A stretch of 64,000 nucleotides of DNA from Oegoconia quadripuncta. Taxonomy: Eukaryota; Arthropoda; Insecta; Lepidoptera; Autostichidae. The position numbers and the translations under genes were made by a program. Below are positions 33,766-44,138 of the stretch, one piece after another. Numbering within the stretch: the first letter of the stretch is position 1; the number at the start of each line of letters is the position of its first letter. The notes under the pieces were generated by a model. That model worked only from the letters and a program-made list of their open reading frames with translations. It did no database searches and was not told where the DNA came from. Where the stretch lies: positions 6,596,413 through 6,660,412 of the forward strand of contig OX438751.1 in NCBI GenBank assembly GCA_949316235.1, written 5' to 3'.

Positions 33766-33964
33766 GAGGCGTTAATTTAGTTTTTTGACGTTAAGCTCAT
33801 AAGTCAAGCTATCAATTAGTCAGTGCATCAGTCAAAGTGCGGAGTCGTGACAGTGAGCATTTAGCGAAGGCACCGCGGGTGTGCCAGTGCGTTGATACAG
33901 TATGGTAATACCCGTAGCTCGACTATAAAATGTGGTTGGGGAACAGAAGCGGAAGTGTCTTAAA

Positions 33965-33992
33965 TTTAATAATAATAATAATAATAATAAAA
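33965..33992. repeat. (AAT)n microsatellite
   Basis: About nine AAT units. Confidence 0.9.
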
Positions 33993-34069
33993 ATTATTTA
34001 TTTATAATTTACTGTTTGTTTTTTTTTTATTGTGTTTTATCTCTATGAGTACATTTATAGACCCTTGAA

Positions 34070-34740
34070 ATATTTTCAACCAAAAGCGGTCCAGTCCTAT
34101 AGAAAATATTTAGAAATATGCATTTTCGAACAGAAACGGACTTGTCCTATTTTCTTCAATCAAACCCGACAAAATGTAATGAGAATTGTTGTTAGTATTA
34201 AAATGTCAAACGAAACCGACAATGTTACATCAATCTATCAATCAACAAATCATCCTTTTTTTATGGCCCTCCTCAATCCTAAATCAATTATGGCAACACT
34301 GCTAATTAAAAAAATAACAATCAGCTGTGTAACTTTCATATTCGTTGCAAGTTCTAGAGAAATTAAAATTAAAGTACCTACACGGCAAATAATGGATGGA
34401 AACGACAGTACAGTGGCCAATACCTATTGTATCAAATTTCATAAATAATAAAAAAAATATCCTTAGACATGCACACAGCGCCAGTTCCACACTAAGCAAC
34501 TATAGGCTTGTGTTGTGGTTGTGGATACCAGATGGTTGATATACTACATACATTTATAATAATTTATTAATAATAACATTTTTTTTTGTAAATTAATACT
34601 TATTATAAATGAATAAAAATATTGCTATGATACAATCTCGTTTTTCTTTCACAACCAGACATGTTCATGGCTTTTTCCATCGAAACCGGAGTTGTCGATC
34701 GTTATCAAACAAAACCAGACTTGTCAATTAAAAAAACAAA
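34070..34740 (+). repeat. Degenerate dispersed-tandem motif array, interrupted by SINE-A
   Basis: Variants of caaaaccggacttgtc recur about seven times at irregular 28-50 bp spacing: 34,077, 34,124, 34,155, 34,204, then after the SINE at 34,647, 34,678 and 34,706. It may be an old minisatellite. A 138-codon open frame crosses the left half but has no recognisable domain. Confidence 0.45.
34446..34612 (-). mobile_element. SINE-A, 5'-truncated
   Basis: Tail complement 'cagcgccagttccacactaa', then 'accagatggttgatatacta'; the tRNA-like head is missing. Confidence 0.75.
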
Positions 34741-34984
34741 TGAAAAATCAAACAATGGTATTTTTGTGACCAAGGTAGGCTATCGGTTTTTTTATATAAT
34801 AACAGACTATACATTATAATATAAAAACGCATAAATTTCAGCTAACATAAATATCAATTTCAGTATTTTTGCTCTAGTGTAAAAATCAATTCATGGCACG
34901 CCTGCTTCTCTTTTCCGGCTCCTCAAATGTATTGTAAATATATTGTACAATAATTAGTAAATACTACAATAATAATACTATATA

Positions 34985-35255
34985 GAACGAATCAGGAATG
35001 AAGAAATACGAACGATGGTTACCGATAGTAGAATAATATAATACCATTCAAGAATAAAAGTTCTAGAACAGAAACTACGCACTGACAAACGCAGCGTAGG
35101 TCGTGGAAGGTGGACGGACGACCTGCGGGAGGTATCCTAAAGTCGCTAGATGCAGACACCTTCCGAGCGGTTGCTCTGGAAATATAAGGAGGCGGCCTAT
35201 GTTTACCAGAGGATATCCTGGGTTGTCCTTGGGCTAATATGATGATGAATAATGG
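34985..35255 (+). pseudogene. RTE-type LINE ORF end and 3' tail
   Basis: 'cagcgtaggtcgtggaaggt', then 'ggacggacgacctgcggg' codes the GRGRWTDDL motif near the RTE ORF end. It runs into 'ggcggcctatgtttaccaga' and a 'atgatgatgaa' tail. Frameshifted throughout. Confidence 0.65.
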
Positions 35256-36836
35256 TATTCGTATTACGCGTATATTATGATTTATCGTGTTGTAAGAGCA
35301 ATAGGACTAACTACAGGTAATTCAAGTAGAGAATTATTTCTATTATATTATATAGGTATTTCAGAATGTTAATAAAAAAAATTTAACCTTTATTTGGAGT
35401 TTCTTTTAGAGTTACATATTTCACACTTCTACCAAACTATAAATAGTTTATGGGCAGAAAATATACTCCCTTGATTTTAATATTCTTACAATGGAACTGT
35501 AACACATTATTTAAACTTTTGTGAATTTCACAGTATTACGAGTATGCATGGTAAATGGAACATAAACATTATGTGCTTCGTTTCATATATTAGGTCCTTA
35601 CCTATGAAATTGGCGTTTTGTATGAAGAATTTCATTAAGACTGTTTTTGTCCATACAAACATTTTTGATTTTTTTTTGGGAACGGCAAATCCAAATTTAG
35701 TTAAACTTTGTGTGTATTATCGGATAACATTAAGTTAAGTATAGGCAGCCTTAATTTTTAAAAGTAACCGCTTTATAAAAGTTTCAGCGAATCTAAGAAA
35801 TGATTATGGGAAGCACATGAAAAGAGCTGTGTTCAATTTTTTTTATTATGTGATTTAGCCCAGAAATTAAAAAATATTTCATGTGAAACCTTGACCTTCC
35901 ATTTTCCAAATAAAAAACAAATTTGGATATAGCTTTGAAAATCGCAGGAATTGGTACATATTATGATTAACGAAGAAAAAAAACTCCAATGTCATAGGTA
36001 AAGACCCGATATATTTACAAGCATGATTTGTTAAACATTTCTAACTGGAACTTTTTTATTTTAGTCTTAAATGATTTAGGCACAGTGTCACTTTTTATAT
36101 CTTTAGGAAAACTGTTAAATATCTTGGGCACTAGGAATATTGATCAAGCGTAGATCTGCGGTTGAGCATAGTTAGAAAGAGATGCCGCTATACAAGATAG
36201 ATAAAGCTGTCACTTTTTAACTGTCCTCAAGCGGAGATCTCTGCTTGAGTAACATTCTGTAATATGGGCGAGGTATACTCAGAATTGAGCGTCGTTATTT
36301 TAAAATATGAGCACGTATCTACTTACATCACATCGAGTGAATATCATGAGATGAAGTTAGGTAGTTCACAGGTACCTACATGTATAGGCCATACATAGGT
36401 CAATATAATAGAAATAGAGACATAATAATAATAGAATTGAAAAAATAGTGTTCCAAGTTGCATCACTGCTTCCTTTAGCATGTGTACCAATAGTATCCCT
36501 ACCTACATATACGTCTCTTACTCTTACCAACATGAAAGATGAATTGAGTAAATGAGATGAATAGTCCAACAATCGTGCTATCGAATAACCCATTGGAGCC
36601 AGAGTTAAATTAATGGTATGTTGTTCATTATTTCAATTTGTTAGTTTAGCTCATTACTTTGGCAAAAGATAATTTGCTTACACTTAATTAGTTAGCTTAT
36701 ATTAACTGGATATCCAATTAGTTACTTACAAGGCAGAATAAGTATTAGCAAATGTCAAAATATCAGTTAAGTACAAGTGCTACATTATTAAATACTTTTA
36801 AATACAAGTTTTTAATGCTCCATCACAAATGACTCA
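35256..36836. other. Non-coding stretch, nothing recognised
   Basis: AT-rich, with no repeat copy elsewhere in the window and no credible frame. Confidence 0.4.
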
Positions 36837-37165
36837 TGGCGTAGTCGCATTCGCTATTGGTTCTCGATTAGCGAAGTTAAGCAATGTCTGACGCGTTCAC
36901 TCTTTGGATGGGTGACCACCAGTGGTATTTTAATACGAAGGTTTTCATGCTTTGGAGGGCACACTAAATGGTCGGCCGCTGTTTTTTTCAATTGAAGGCG
37001 GTCGTTAAGCCTTGTCGGTGGCCTAATAGGGGCAGCTTAAAAACACTGACTGTCGAGTAGTCTGTATGATATAAACCTAACACTAGGTCCGCGTGGAGGA
37101 TTATGCCCATACCCTCTCTCAGTGAAAGAAGATTGTACTCTACCAGTGGGGACTTGTAAGGTTCG
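36837..37165 (+). mobile_element. SINE-E, 5S rRNA-derived
   Basis: The head 'ttctcgattagcgaagttaa', then 'gcaatgtctgacgcgttcac' and 'tctttggatgggtgaccacc' follows the 3' half of 5S rRNA (the internal promoter region), with about 75-80% identity by eye. A non-5S body follows (ggtggcctaataggggcagc; gcccataccctctctcagtg). 5S-headed SINEs are known as the SINE3 class. Confidence 0.8.
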
Positions 37166-38064
37166 TATAAAGTCGCGTTTTGAGTATTTAGCAAGTGCAT
37201 TGCAATCGATCAACTGATCTCACTTAAAATTTTTAATCTGTCATCGGACATAATTTTTTACAATTTCAGATGGATCGAGGACATAAAGGCCACAAGAGGA
37301 CCGCTGTCGCGGCTTGCATTGGATGAGGACTATGTCCAGCGGTGGGTGAAGACTGTCTATTTCAACTTTCAGCTATCTATATTAGCAGGTACATGTCACA
37401 CAGTGGTACAAACGGGCTCATAAGTAGATATCCAATCTCAGCTCAAACGATTTAAATTTATCGAACACATTTTGTATTTAAGTCAAGTATCAATTACTAA
37501 TGTTATGTACATTATTATTTTATGCAATAAAGAGTATTTGTATTGTATTGTATTGTACATTTGAATGTACAACAACTATTTATTATTTTCCCTCGCAAAT
37601 CCAAAGACATACTTAAAATATTCGTTGAGGTTATAGACAAGATAGGATATATACTTGTGATCGTTACTTATTTTTTTTTATTTAAAAAATACATTTCCTT
37701 ACAAATATGGCTTAAAATTATTCACATTTTATTTCATGTTTACACAACTATGAAAATGAAGCCGCCTGCCGCCTGTTTGTTGCGCAGCAAACGTAATTGG
37801 AAGGCCGGAGGCGCTAACTTATTTTATGTACGCCCATATATCAAGTTAACAAAACAAACACGCAGACAAGCTGTATGCATATACACCTAATGCTGGTAAT
37901 GTATCTCTCGTTTTATTAACAACAATGATGTTTTTAATCATTTGCTTATTTGTGGTGTGTTTACTTTTGGAATTGTTCCAAAACTATTTTGTTAATAAGC
38001 TAACCAGCAATGTCCGTCATAGGCCGCCGGGCAATGTTTAGGCTAATTTATATATAATTAATAT
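37166..38064. other. Mostly non-coding; LINE 3' tail inside
   Basis: At 37,515-37,560 'tttatgcaataaagagtatt', then TGTAT repeats is a plus-strand LINE 3' end. The rest is unassigned. A 115-codon frame at 37,543-37,890 begins in that tail and has no domain. Confidence 0.5.
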
Positions 38065-38280
38065 TTTTTAACCAACACAAAAACGACGGATTTTATTTGT
38101 TTGACGGCGTTGTATGTGTGTTTCTAGTCTTTATTCGGACGTATTTCGGTAATGCGTGGTGCGATTTAAGTGCATCTTTTTTACAATAAGGAGTAAACGA
38201 GAGGGCAAGTTCTCAGCTATGTTTGATGCAAATCGGTTAAGCCGTTTGGAATATATTTAACTTTTAAGACAGTTGGTTTG
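38065..38280 (-). repeat. Repeat X, minus strand
   Basis: 'ctttattcggacgtatttcg' and 'aatcggttaagccgtttgga' are complements of the repeat X landmarks. Confidence 0.6.
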
Positions 38281-38509
38281 ATCTAATTAGACGATAATCA
38301 TTTGTTTTCATCGGGGTTTTCTAAATTTTGAATTTATAGTTGTTATTATTCTTTGTTTGTGATTCAGCAATTACACACCGGTAATTTTATTAGTTCTATT
38401 TATATGTAAATTTATGAAAATGTTACGTTTTCAAACTATAAATTTATTCCATAAAATAAATAGTTTTGACTATTAGAACATTGCCGACCGGTTGATATAG
38501 GGTAGAGAC

Positions 38510-38720
38510 GAGAGGTCGTGGAAAGCGATCCTCTCCTTCTGCGAGAGCGTGATCTCGCAGAAGGAGGCGGCGGAGATAGAGAGGGAGACCGATCCCTCCT
38601 CTCAGCCCATCCGCCGCAGGAGAACCGGGACCCGGAGAGGGGGTATGCTCACCTTCTCCCCCTACCTAGCGAGGCTACCCACACGCAAGCCCAAACAAGG
38701 GTAGAGACCCTGCATTAAAA
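38510..38720 (+). other. GC-rich open segment with perfect hairpin
   Basis: A 66-codon frame from 38,518 in an otherwise AT-rich area, rich in Glu, Arg, Pro and Leu. It includes a perfect 14-bp stem (ctccttctgcgaga/tctcgcagaaggag, 38,533-38,546 and 38,553-38,566) with a 6-nt loop. Base composition suggests a piece of transposon ORF or a host exon, but no family is recognised. Confidence 0.35.
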
Positions 38721-39256
38721 CCACAATGTAGTTGCGTGTGTAGATTGATATGTGAGATGAATGGAACCTTTATTTTTTACTTATCTATAGCCCATATAGG
38801 CATTGATTGATTTTGACTGAAATATGCTTATTAATTTATTGAAAGAAAACTTTTATTATTAGGCAGGTATAACAAAGGTGCACCTTGTCCCAACCTAGTC
38901 CTCGGGATTCACAACACCGACATGCTAATAGAATTATGAATTGAAATATATTTCCAAAGACTAGCGAAAAGCACGATCAGAAATTGTCTGGTGAACTGAT
39001 GATACTTTATTGTTTCAAATAAGTATCATAGGAATATGAAGTTATAATGAAGACCCCAAGTCTCTAACTCAGAAGAAAAATAGTGGATGTCTTTATGCTG
39101 GGAGCTGTGGGCGAGTGCTGTGTCGTTTTCGCTGTCGGATTCGGTGAGGGCACTGTACAAATTAAAGTAGGTTAAAACTTAATCGATATTAACTAAGCTC
39201 AGAAATTTAAGACAAGGAGACCATCAGGTAAAGATTCTTCGTTACCACATTATGAT
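38721..39256. other. Non-coding stretch, nothing recognised
   Basis: No structure noted. Confidence 0.4.
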
Positions 39257-39425
39257 TAACGACCGGTTGGTGTAGTGGATAGTGATCATGTAAGCGAATC
39301 CAACGGTTGCGGGTTCGAATCCCGCGAGGGGTAAATGTTTGTGTGATGAATACGAACATTTATTACCGAATCATGCATGTTTATATAAATATGTATGTAT
39401 AATAAATAAATAATAAATAAAAATT
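39257..39425 (+). mobile_element. SINE-B, 3'-truncated
   Basis: Head gaccggttggtgtagtggat and B box gggttcgaatcccgcgaggg, ending in 'atgtatgtataataaataa'. A separate SINE-B tail piece (tttgcttagtttgggactag) is at 39,723-39,802. Confidence 0.8.
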
Positions 39426-39807
39426 GTTTATTTTCTCACCACAAATGACGCTTTACAAAGTGATTTTAGGACTAAGTAATACATAGAACTCATTTGTGGG
39501 AAGACTGGTGCCTGAAAAGGAAGAACCAGAATTACAGGTCACCAGGCACACCAGCTATGGACATAGTGTAATAGAGCAGAGATGTGATGATTGAGGAAGA
39601 AATACTTAAGGAAAGATACAAGCGAGAAGGAAATCACGAAACATAAGACCTGGTTCTTGGAGTGGAGTTGTAATGTTGTGCACTGTTTTTAACCCCCGAC
39701 GAAAAACCACGGGTGTTATGTATATGTTTATCAATTATCTAATATATGGATAATATACATATATAGTTTTGCTTAGTTTGGGACTAGGTGATTGGTGTGT
39801 CAAAAAA

Positions 39808-39960
39808 ACATCCAACTACCATCCAACTAATATTGTGTAAATGCGAAAGTTTGTCTGTTTGTTTGTTGCTCAATCAAATCGAAACGGATGGATGGAAGTG
39901 GATAATATTTGGTTCACGAGTAGGATGTATCCTGAAATATGATATTGGATATTTTTATCC
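39808..39960 (+). mobile_element. Helitron-like (Lep1-type) repeat fragment
   Basis: 'atgcgaaagtttgtctgttt', then 'gtttgttgctcaatcaaatc' and 'gaaacggatggatggaagtg'. Confidence 0.6.
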
Positions 39961-39961
39961 C

Positions 39962-40275
39962 CATAAAGTGAGTCATCATCAACAGCTTTACACACGTCTC
40001 CACTGTAGGGGCACATCCTCCTTTCACTGGGAGAGGGTATGGATATTCACTTGTGTCAGATAATGATCACCTGACAGTCAGTATTATTAAGTCGCCCTAT
40101 AGGGCACAGACTCAAATGAAAAAAAAAACCGGGATCGATTATTTAACGTGCCCCGAAACACGGAAACAGTCGTATTAAAATACCCCTAGTGATATCCATT
40201 AAACGACTAAACACGCCAAACACTGCTTAACTTCGCTAATCGAAAACAAATAGCGAAGAATGCGAATGTGCCACG
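39962..40275 (-). mobile_element. SINE-E, 5S rRNA-derived, minus strand
   Basis: The 5S-like head complement 'aacactgcttaacttcgcta' is at 40,220. Body 'taaaatacccctagtgatat' and 'gtgccccgaaacacggaaac', then 'tttcactgggagagggtatg' near the low end. It is about 310 bp, close to the copy at 36,837. Confidence 0.75.
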
Positions 40276-41349
40276 AGTGCGGTAAAGTCGAACGAATTCC
40301 ACGCGGGCGAAACCGCGGGTCAATACTGGTTTGCTATAAAGTGCAATTTTGATAATGCGTATAAAGTTTAAAACAACTTAACAAACGCAGCCCGGCCGCG
40401 CTATGTCTAGCGTCATGTAGCTCAGCATGGCGCCGCGCCCACTCCTACGCAGCCGATCGTACCGACACCTACTGAACTGCGCACAATATTGTGAGACCAT
40501 CTTATATCATAAGATGACTGTTGTGACAGATAGAAACTTAGCTTGTATATCTATATTTCAGTTATATTTTGGCATCCGCTCCTATCTAATGGTATGGTCT
40601 GATTTTAAATTTATAAGTATTTTTTTTGTATTAAGTAGAGCTTTCATAAATGTTCGTGTTGTGTTCCGACTGTTTGAAATAGGATAGCTAGTTCCTTCAA
40701 CATCTACGGCTAAAGCAACATGTACTTTCCACCAAAAACCATCTATAGATTTCCACGCTTCAACGGCGATGGGCTCACCCCTTGTCACGTGTGCATTTCT
40801 GTATATATTTGATATGGTGAACCGTGGATGTTGTAATGTTTGGAACACTCAAACACTATTGTTTGGGATATCTCTGACCACCCCATTTGGGATAAACGTC
40901 GTGATGTTATGTATGTGTATAGGACCACTATACTTAGGTACTTGTGTAATTACTATAAAACAAACGAAAACAATGCTCATAACAGTTGTGAAGTGCATGT
41001 AGCACTTCACACATAGTGCGAATGTCAACAAACAGACAGAGAGGACAGGTCATAGATATGATATTATTAGTGAAATTAATTCAATTGTCAAAGTTCCAGC
41101 CCACGGATGGTAATTTTGACAACGGGAGCGCGCGCGCAACTCTCGGCCCCATGCTGTGTGCGCGTGCGACGACGAACAACTTCACCTATAAGTAGTTGGG
41201 GTGACCACGGATTTTGAGATTGTCGTGACGTACTTAGGTATGAATAATTGAGCCGCCAAAAAATGACAAAACAACCGACTGCAAGCTCGGCAACAATCAT
41301 TATGTCGTCAAAATATACAGCAAACTTTAAACAAAGTTAAAACTTAAAT
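40276..41349. other. Non-coding stretch, nothing recognised
   Basis: A short GC-rich patch at 40,387-40,460 and another at 41,115-41,175. No credible gene. Confidence 0.4.
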
Positions 41350-41640
41350 ACATAATGTTACGACCGTTATCCCAAATGGGGTTGTCAAAGATACCACAAA
41401 CAATAATGTTTGGGTGTTCCAAACTTTAAAAGATTAATGATTGAAACAACATCCTCGGTTCACTTTATGAAATATACAGAAATGCACACGTGACAGTGTG
41501 AGCCCATCGCCGTTGTAACGTGCAAAACTATAGATGCTTTTTGGTGGAAAGTCCCTTAGTCGCCTTTTACGTCGCCCACGGGAAGAGACGGGTTGGTTCT
41601 ATTCTATTCGAATGCCGAAACCACACAGCACTATCTTCGT
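41350..41640 (+). repeat. Repeat G, uninterrupted copy
   Basis: Contiguous 'gaaatatacagaaatgcaca', 'cgtgacagtgtgagcccatc', 'gaagagacgggttggttcta' and 'atgccgaaaccacacagca'. It serves as the empty-site reference for 27,848-28,455. Confidence 0.8.
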
Positions 41641-41689
41641 GAAAAGGGGCAGCGCAGATATAGCTACTCTCATCGCCCTCCTGACTATA

Positions 41690-41810
41690 TACTAGCTTAG
41701 CGTCCACGGCTTTGCCTGCGTGGAATTACTTTATCGCGGATCTTTTTAGGATAAAAAGTAGCCTACGTCCTTTTCCGGGAGATGAAGTGTTTTCGGCGAT
41801 GCTTCCTATC
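41690..41810 (-). mobile_element. Helitron-like (Lep1-type) 3' end fragment
   Basis: 'atactagcttagcgtccacg', then 'gctttgcctgcgtggaatta' and 'ctttatcgcgga', as at 22,390 in the same orientation. Confidence 0.55.
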
Positions 41811-42456
41811 GATGAAAGCCTATTTCATTGTGCGGTACTTTCTGCGAACCCCCGTATCGACAATTCGAACAACTATTGGTTCTTTCGTCTTATTACTGTC
41901 GGCAAGTCATTGTATCACCTAGGTAATTGTAATGGTTCGTGTAAATAGAGCACGGTATAGAACGTCGATTTTTTTAGAACTTGACTTGCGCATTGCCTTG
42001 CGCTTCGATATCATCACAAAATTAATTAACAAACGAAGAGTTTATTAGAAGTAAGTAGAACAAAGTTGAGATGAAACTGTAAAGGTTCAGCAAAGCTGCT
42101 GATTTTCAGCCCCCTCCCCCCCAGCACACTTCAGCTACCAAGGAATGTATATAAGGCATTTAGATTAATAAGTATATTATAAGTAATAAATAAATAGGAC
42201 GACTTTTACTACGGAGCTACATGTAGTAGGTTATTTTTTATAACCGAAAAGAAAATAAACAAAGAACTCTAAACAAAAGAAGTGTACAGAACTACTAAAC
42301 AAAGGTGCTTGACAGGATTAATATTAAATTAAACGTGTGTATTGCTGTTGGTTGATAGGGACAAATTCTAATACGATTTGCCTAGAACTTTAAATTTCCA
42401 TAAAGCAATAGGTATACACGGGTTTAGATCTAGTTACTTATTGAAATAAATATATA
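41811..42456. other. Non-coding stretch, nothing recognised
   Basis: No gene or repeat identified apart from a C-rich run at 42,111-42,122. Confidence 0.4.
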
Positions 42457-42605
42457 AAATGTTTGGGACACTTACACCAATCATCTGACCCCAAATTAAG
42501 CAAAGCTTGTATACTAAATAACGGATAAACAAACACAAACACTTACCCAACCCAAAACCGTTGATTTCGCTGACAGGGTAGGGGATAGTGACTACACCAC
42601 ATTTA
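42457..42605 (-). mobile_element. SINE-B, decayed
   Basis: 'gggacacttacaccaatcat' and 'aattaagcaaagcttgtata', then a damaged head ending 'gatagtgactacaccac'. Confidence 0.6.
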
Positions 42606-43955
42606 GTTGTCTAGTCGACGGTAGTGGTGGTATTGCACACCAATGAAGTTGGTACCGACTTATTTGTGAAATTAAATTCATGGTTACCCCACTCGAAGGC
42701 TGTTGTTATAATGTGACAACAAGAGACTCCAAGCGGGTTTCATGTCCTTTATATCTTACAAATCTTAAGAATTTCTACGATAGTTATTTAAATTATGTAC
42801 CTACTTGATCAATACGAATTTAGTTGTGCCTACACGAAAGTCACAAATATACGGTCCTAATTTATTGCAAGCAATCGAAGTGTAAATAAAGATATTTTTG
42901 CAGTTTCGAAAGCCGATGCAGTTCTCAGTGATATTGGTTTTATATAGGTATAAAAGAACAGTTGGAAAAGTTTTCGGTTATTCAAAAATAACTCGTTAGG
43001 TCATTTCGTCTGTAATTAGGTATCGTACCTAGTATTTTACCAACCCAATTTACCTTTGTCATACAAGGAATCTGAACGTGTCGTTACCGCTACAAACTAG
43101 GGTCGCTAGTTACCAATTTTACACTCGATTTACCCCTAAAACGTATATCCTCAATCACCACAAAAGGTCGATGTCATGGCGGGAGCATAGACAATTAAAA
43201 AAGAAAGCGAACGAGCCCGCTCATGCCCCATGGCTCTTTGTGTGCCTCTAATTAATTAGCTGTAAACAAGACGATGATTTTACGAAAAGTAAATAATGGT
43301 AGAAAGCTAGGCTGCGTAAAATTAACAATGCCGGTTGATTTTATACCTTTTTACAATGTTGAATGAATTGAAATGAATCGAGCGTTCAGGTCTATTGGAA
43401 CAAAGGCGGTGTTTCCTTTTCTTTGTGTACTCAATGAGATTAGACTATGTTAACGGTTAGCTTTGCTAAACGATTGAATAAATTGAATTTTTAAACTTTT
43501 TAATGGAATTTGTAAAAGTTGAACGATTAGGGTTAAACTGCTAAAATAAGTGCAGAAGATCTTCAGTCACTTTTGCGAGATTAGATTTATAACTCTATCT
43601 AGAGAATTGTGTAGGTGTATTATAAAAATGTTAGACAAATACGACTGCTTAAATTTCGAGATGTTTCATTTTTAAAATTTTCTCATACACAAATCGAAAC
43701 CTAGACTACCTACTCTGCCGAATTTGATATTTCAGAGGTTTACTAGACAAAATATACATTCTATGTAATCAGAAGATAGTAAAGATTTAAAAAAAAAAGG
43801 TAGTGTGGATAAATTTAGGTCTTATTGTAAAGTATGGAATAACTTTAATAGCCTATTGGCATGTTGATATGATACTTGCCAACTTTGTTTTGACAGGCAG
43901 GCTTTCGACGGAACACTTATCACTCGTTTTGTGTATAGAATTTATCCCAACTAAT
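42606..43955. other. Non-coding stretch, nothing recognised
   Basis: AT-rich, no repeats shared within the window. Confidence 0.4.
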
Positions 43956-44138
43956 ATTATAACTACGAAAATATATATGTGCATGTTACCTCTTCACGCC
44001 TAAATGGCTGGACGGATTTCGATGAATTTTGGTTGATACAGATTAGAACCTAGACCAACATATAGGCAAAATTTTTCGGTGAAACGATTTTGTTCAAATG
44101 TTCCACGCGAACGAAGTCGCGGGCAACAACTATAGTAA
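43956..44138 (+). mobile_element. Helitron-like (Lep1-type) repeat, short
   Basis: 'gttacctcttcacgcctaaa', 'tggctggacggatttcgatg' and the end 'gaacgaagtcgcgggcaaca', then actata. It matches both ends of the split copy at 51,085-52,465. Confidence 0.7.

Noticed and set aside
34032..34448. 138-codon frame, one of the longer ones in the window
   Set aside because: Its sequence is explained by the irregular motif array; the end runs up to a SINE boundary and no domain is visible.
36837..36945. 5S rRNA gene
   Set aside because: Only the 3' half-like part is present, diverged and fused to a repeated body, so it is a SINE head.
37543..37890. 115-codon frame
   Set aside because: Starts inside a LINE (TGTAT)n tail and lacks any motif.
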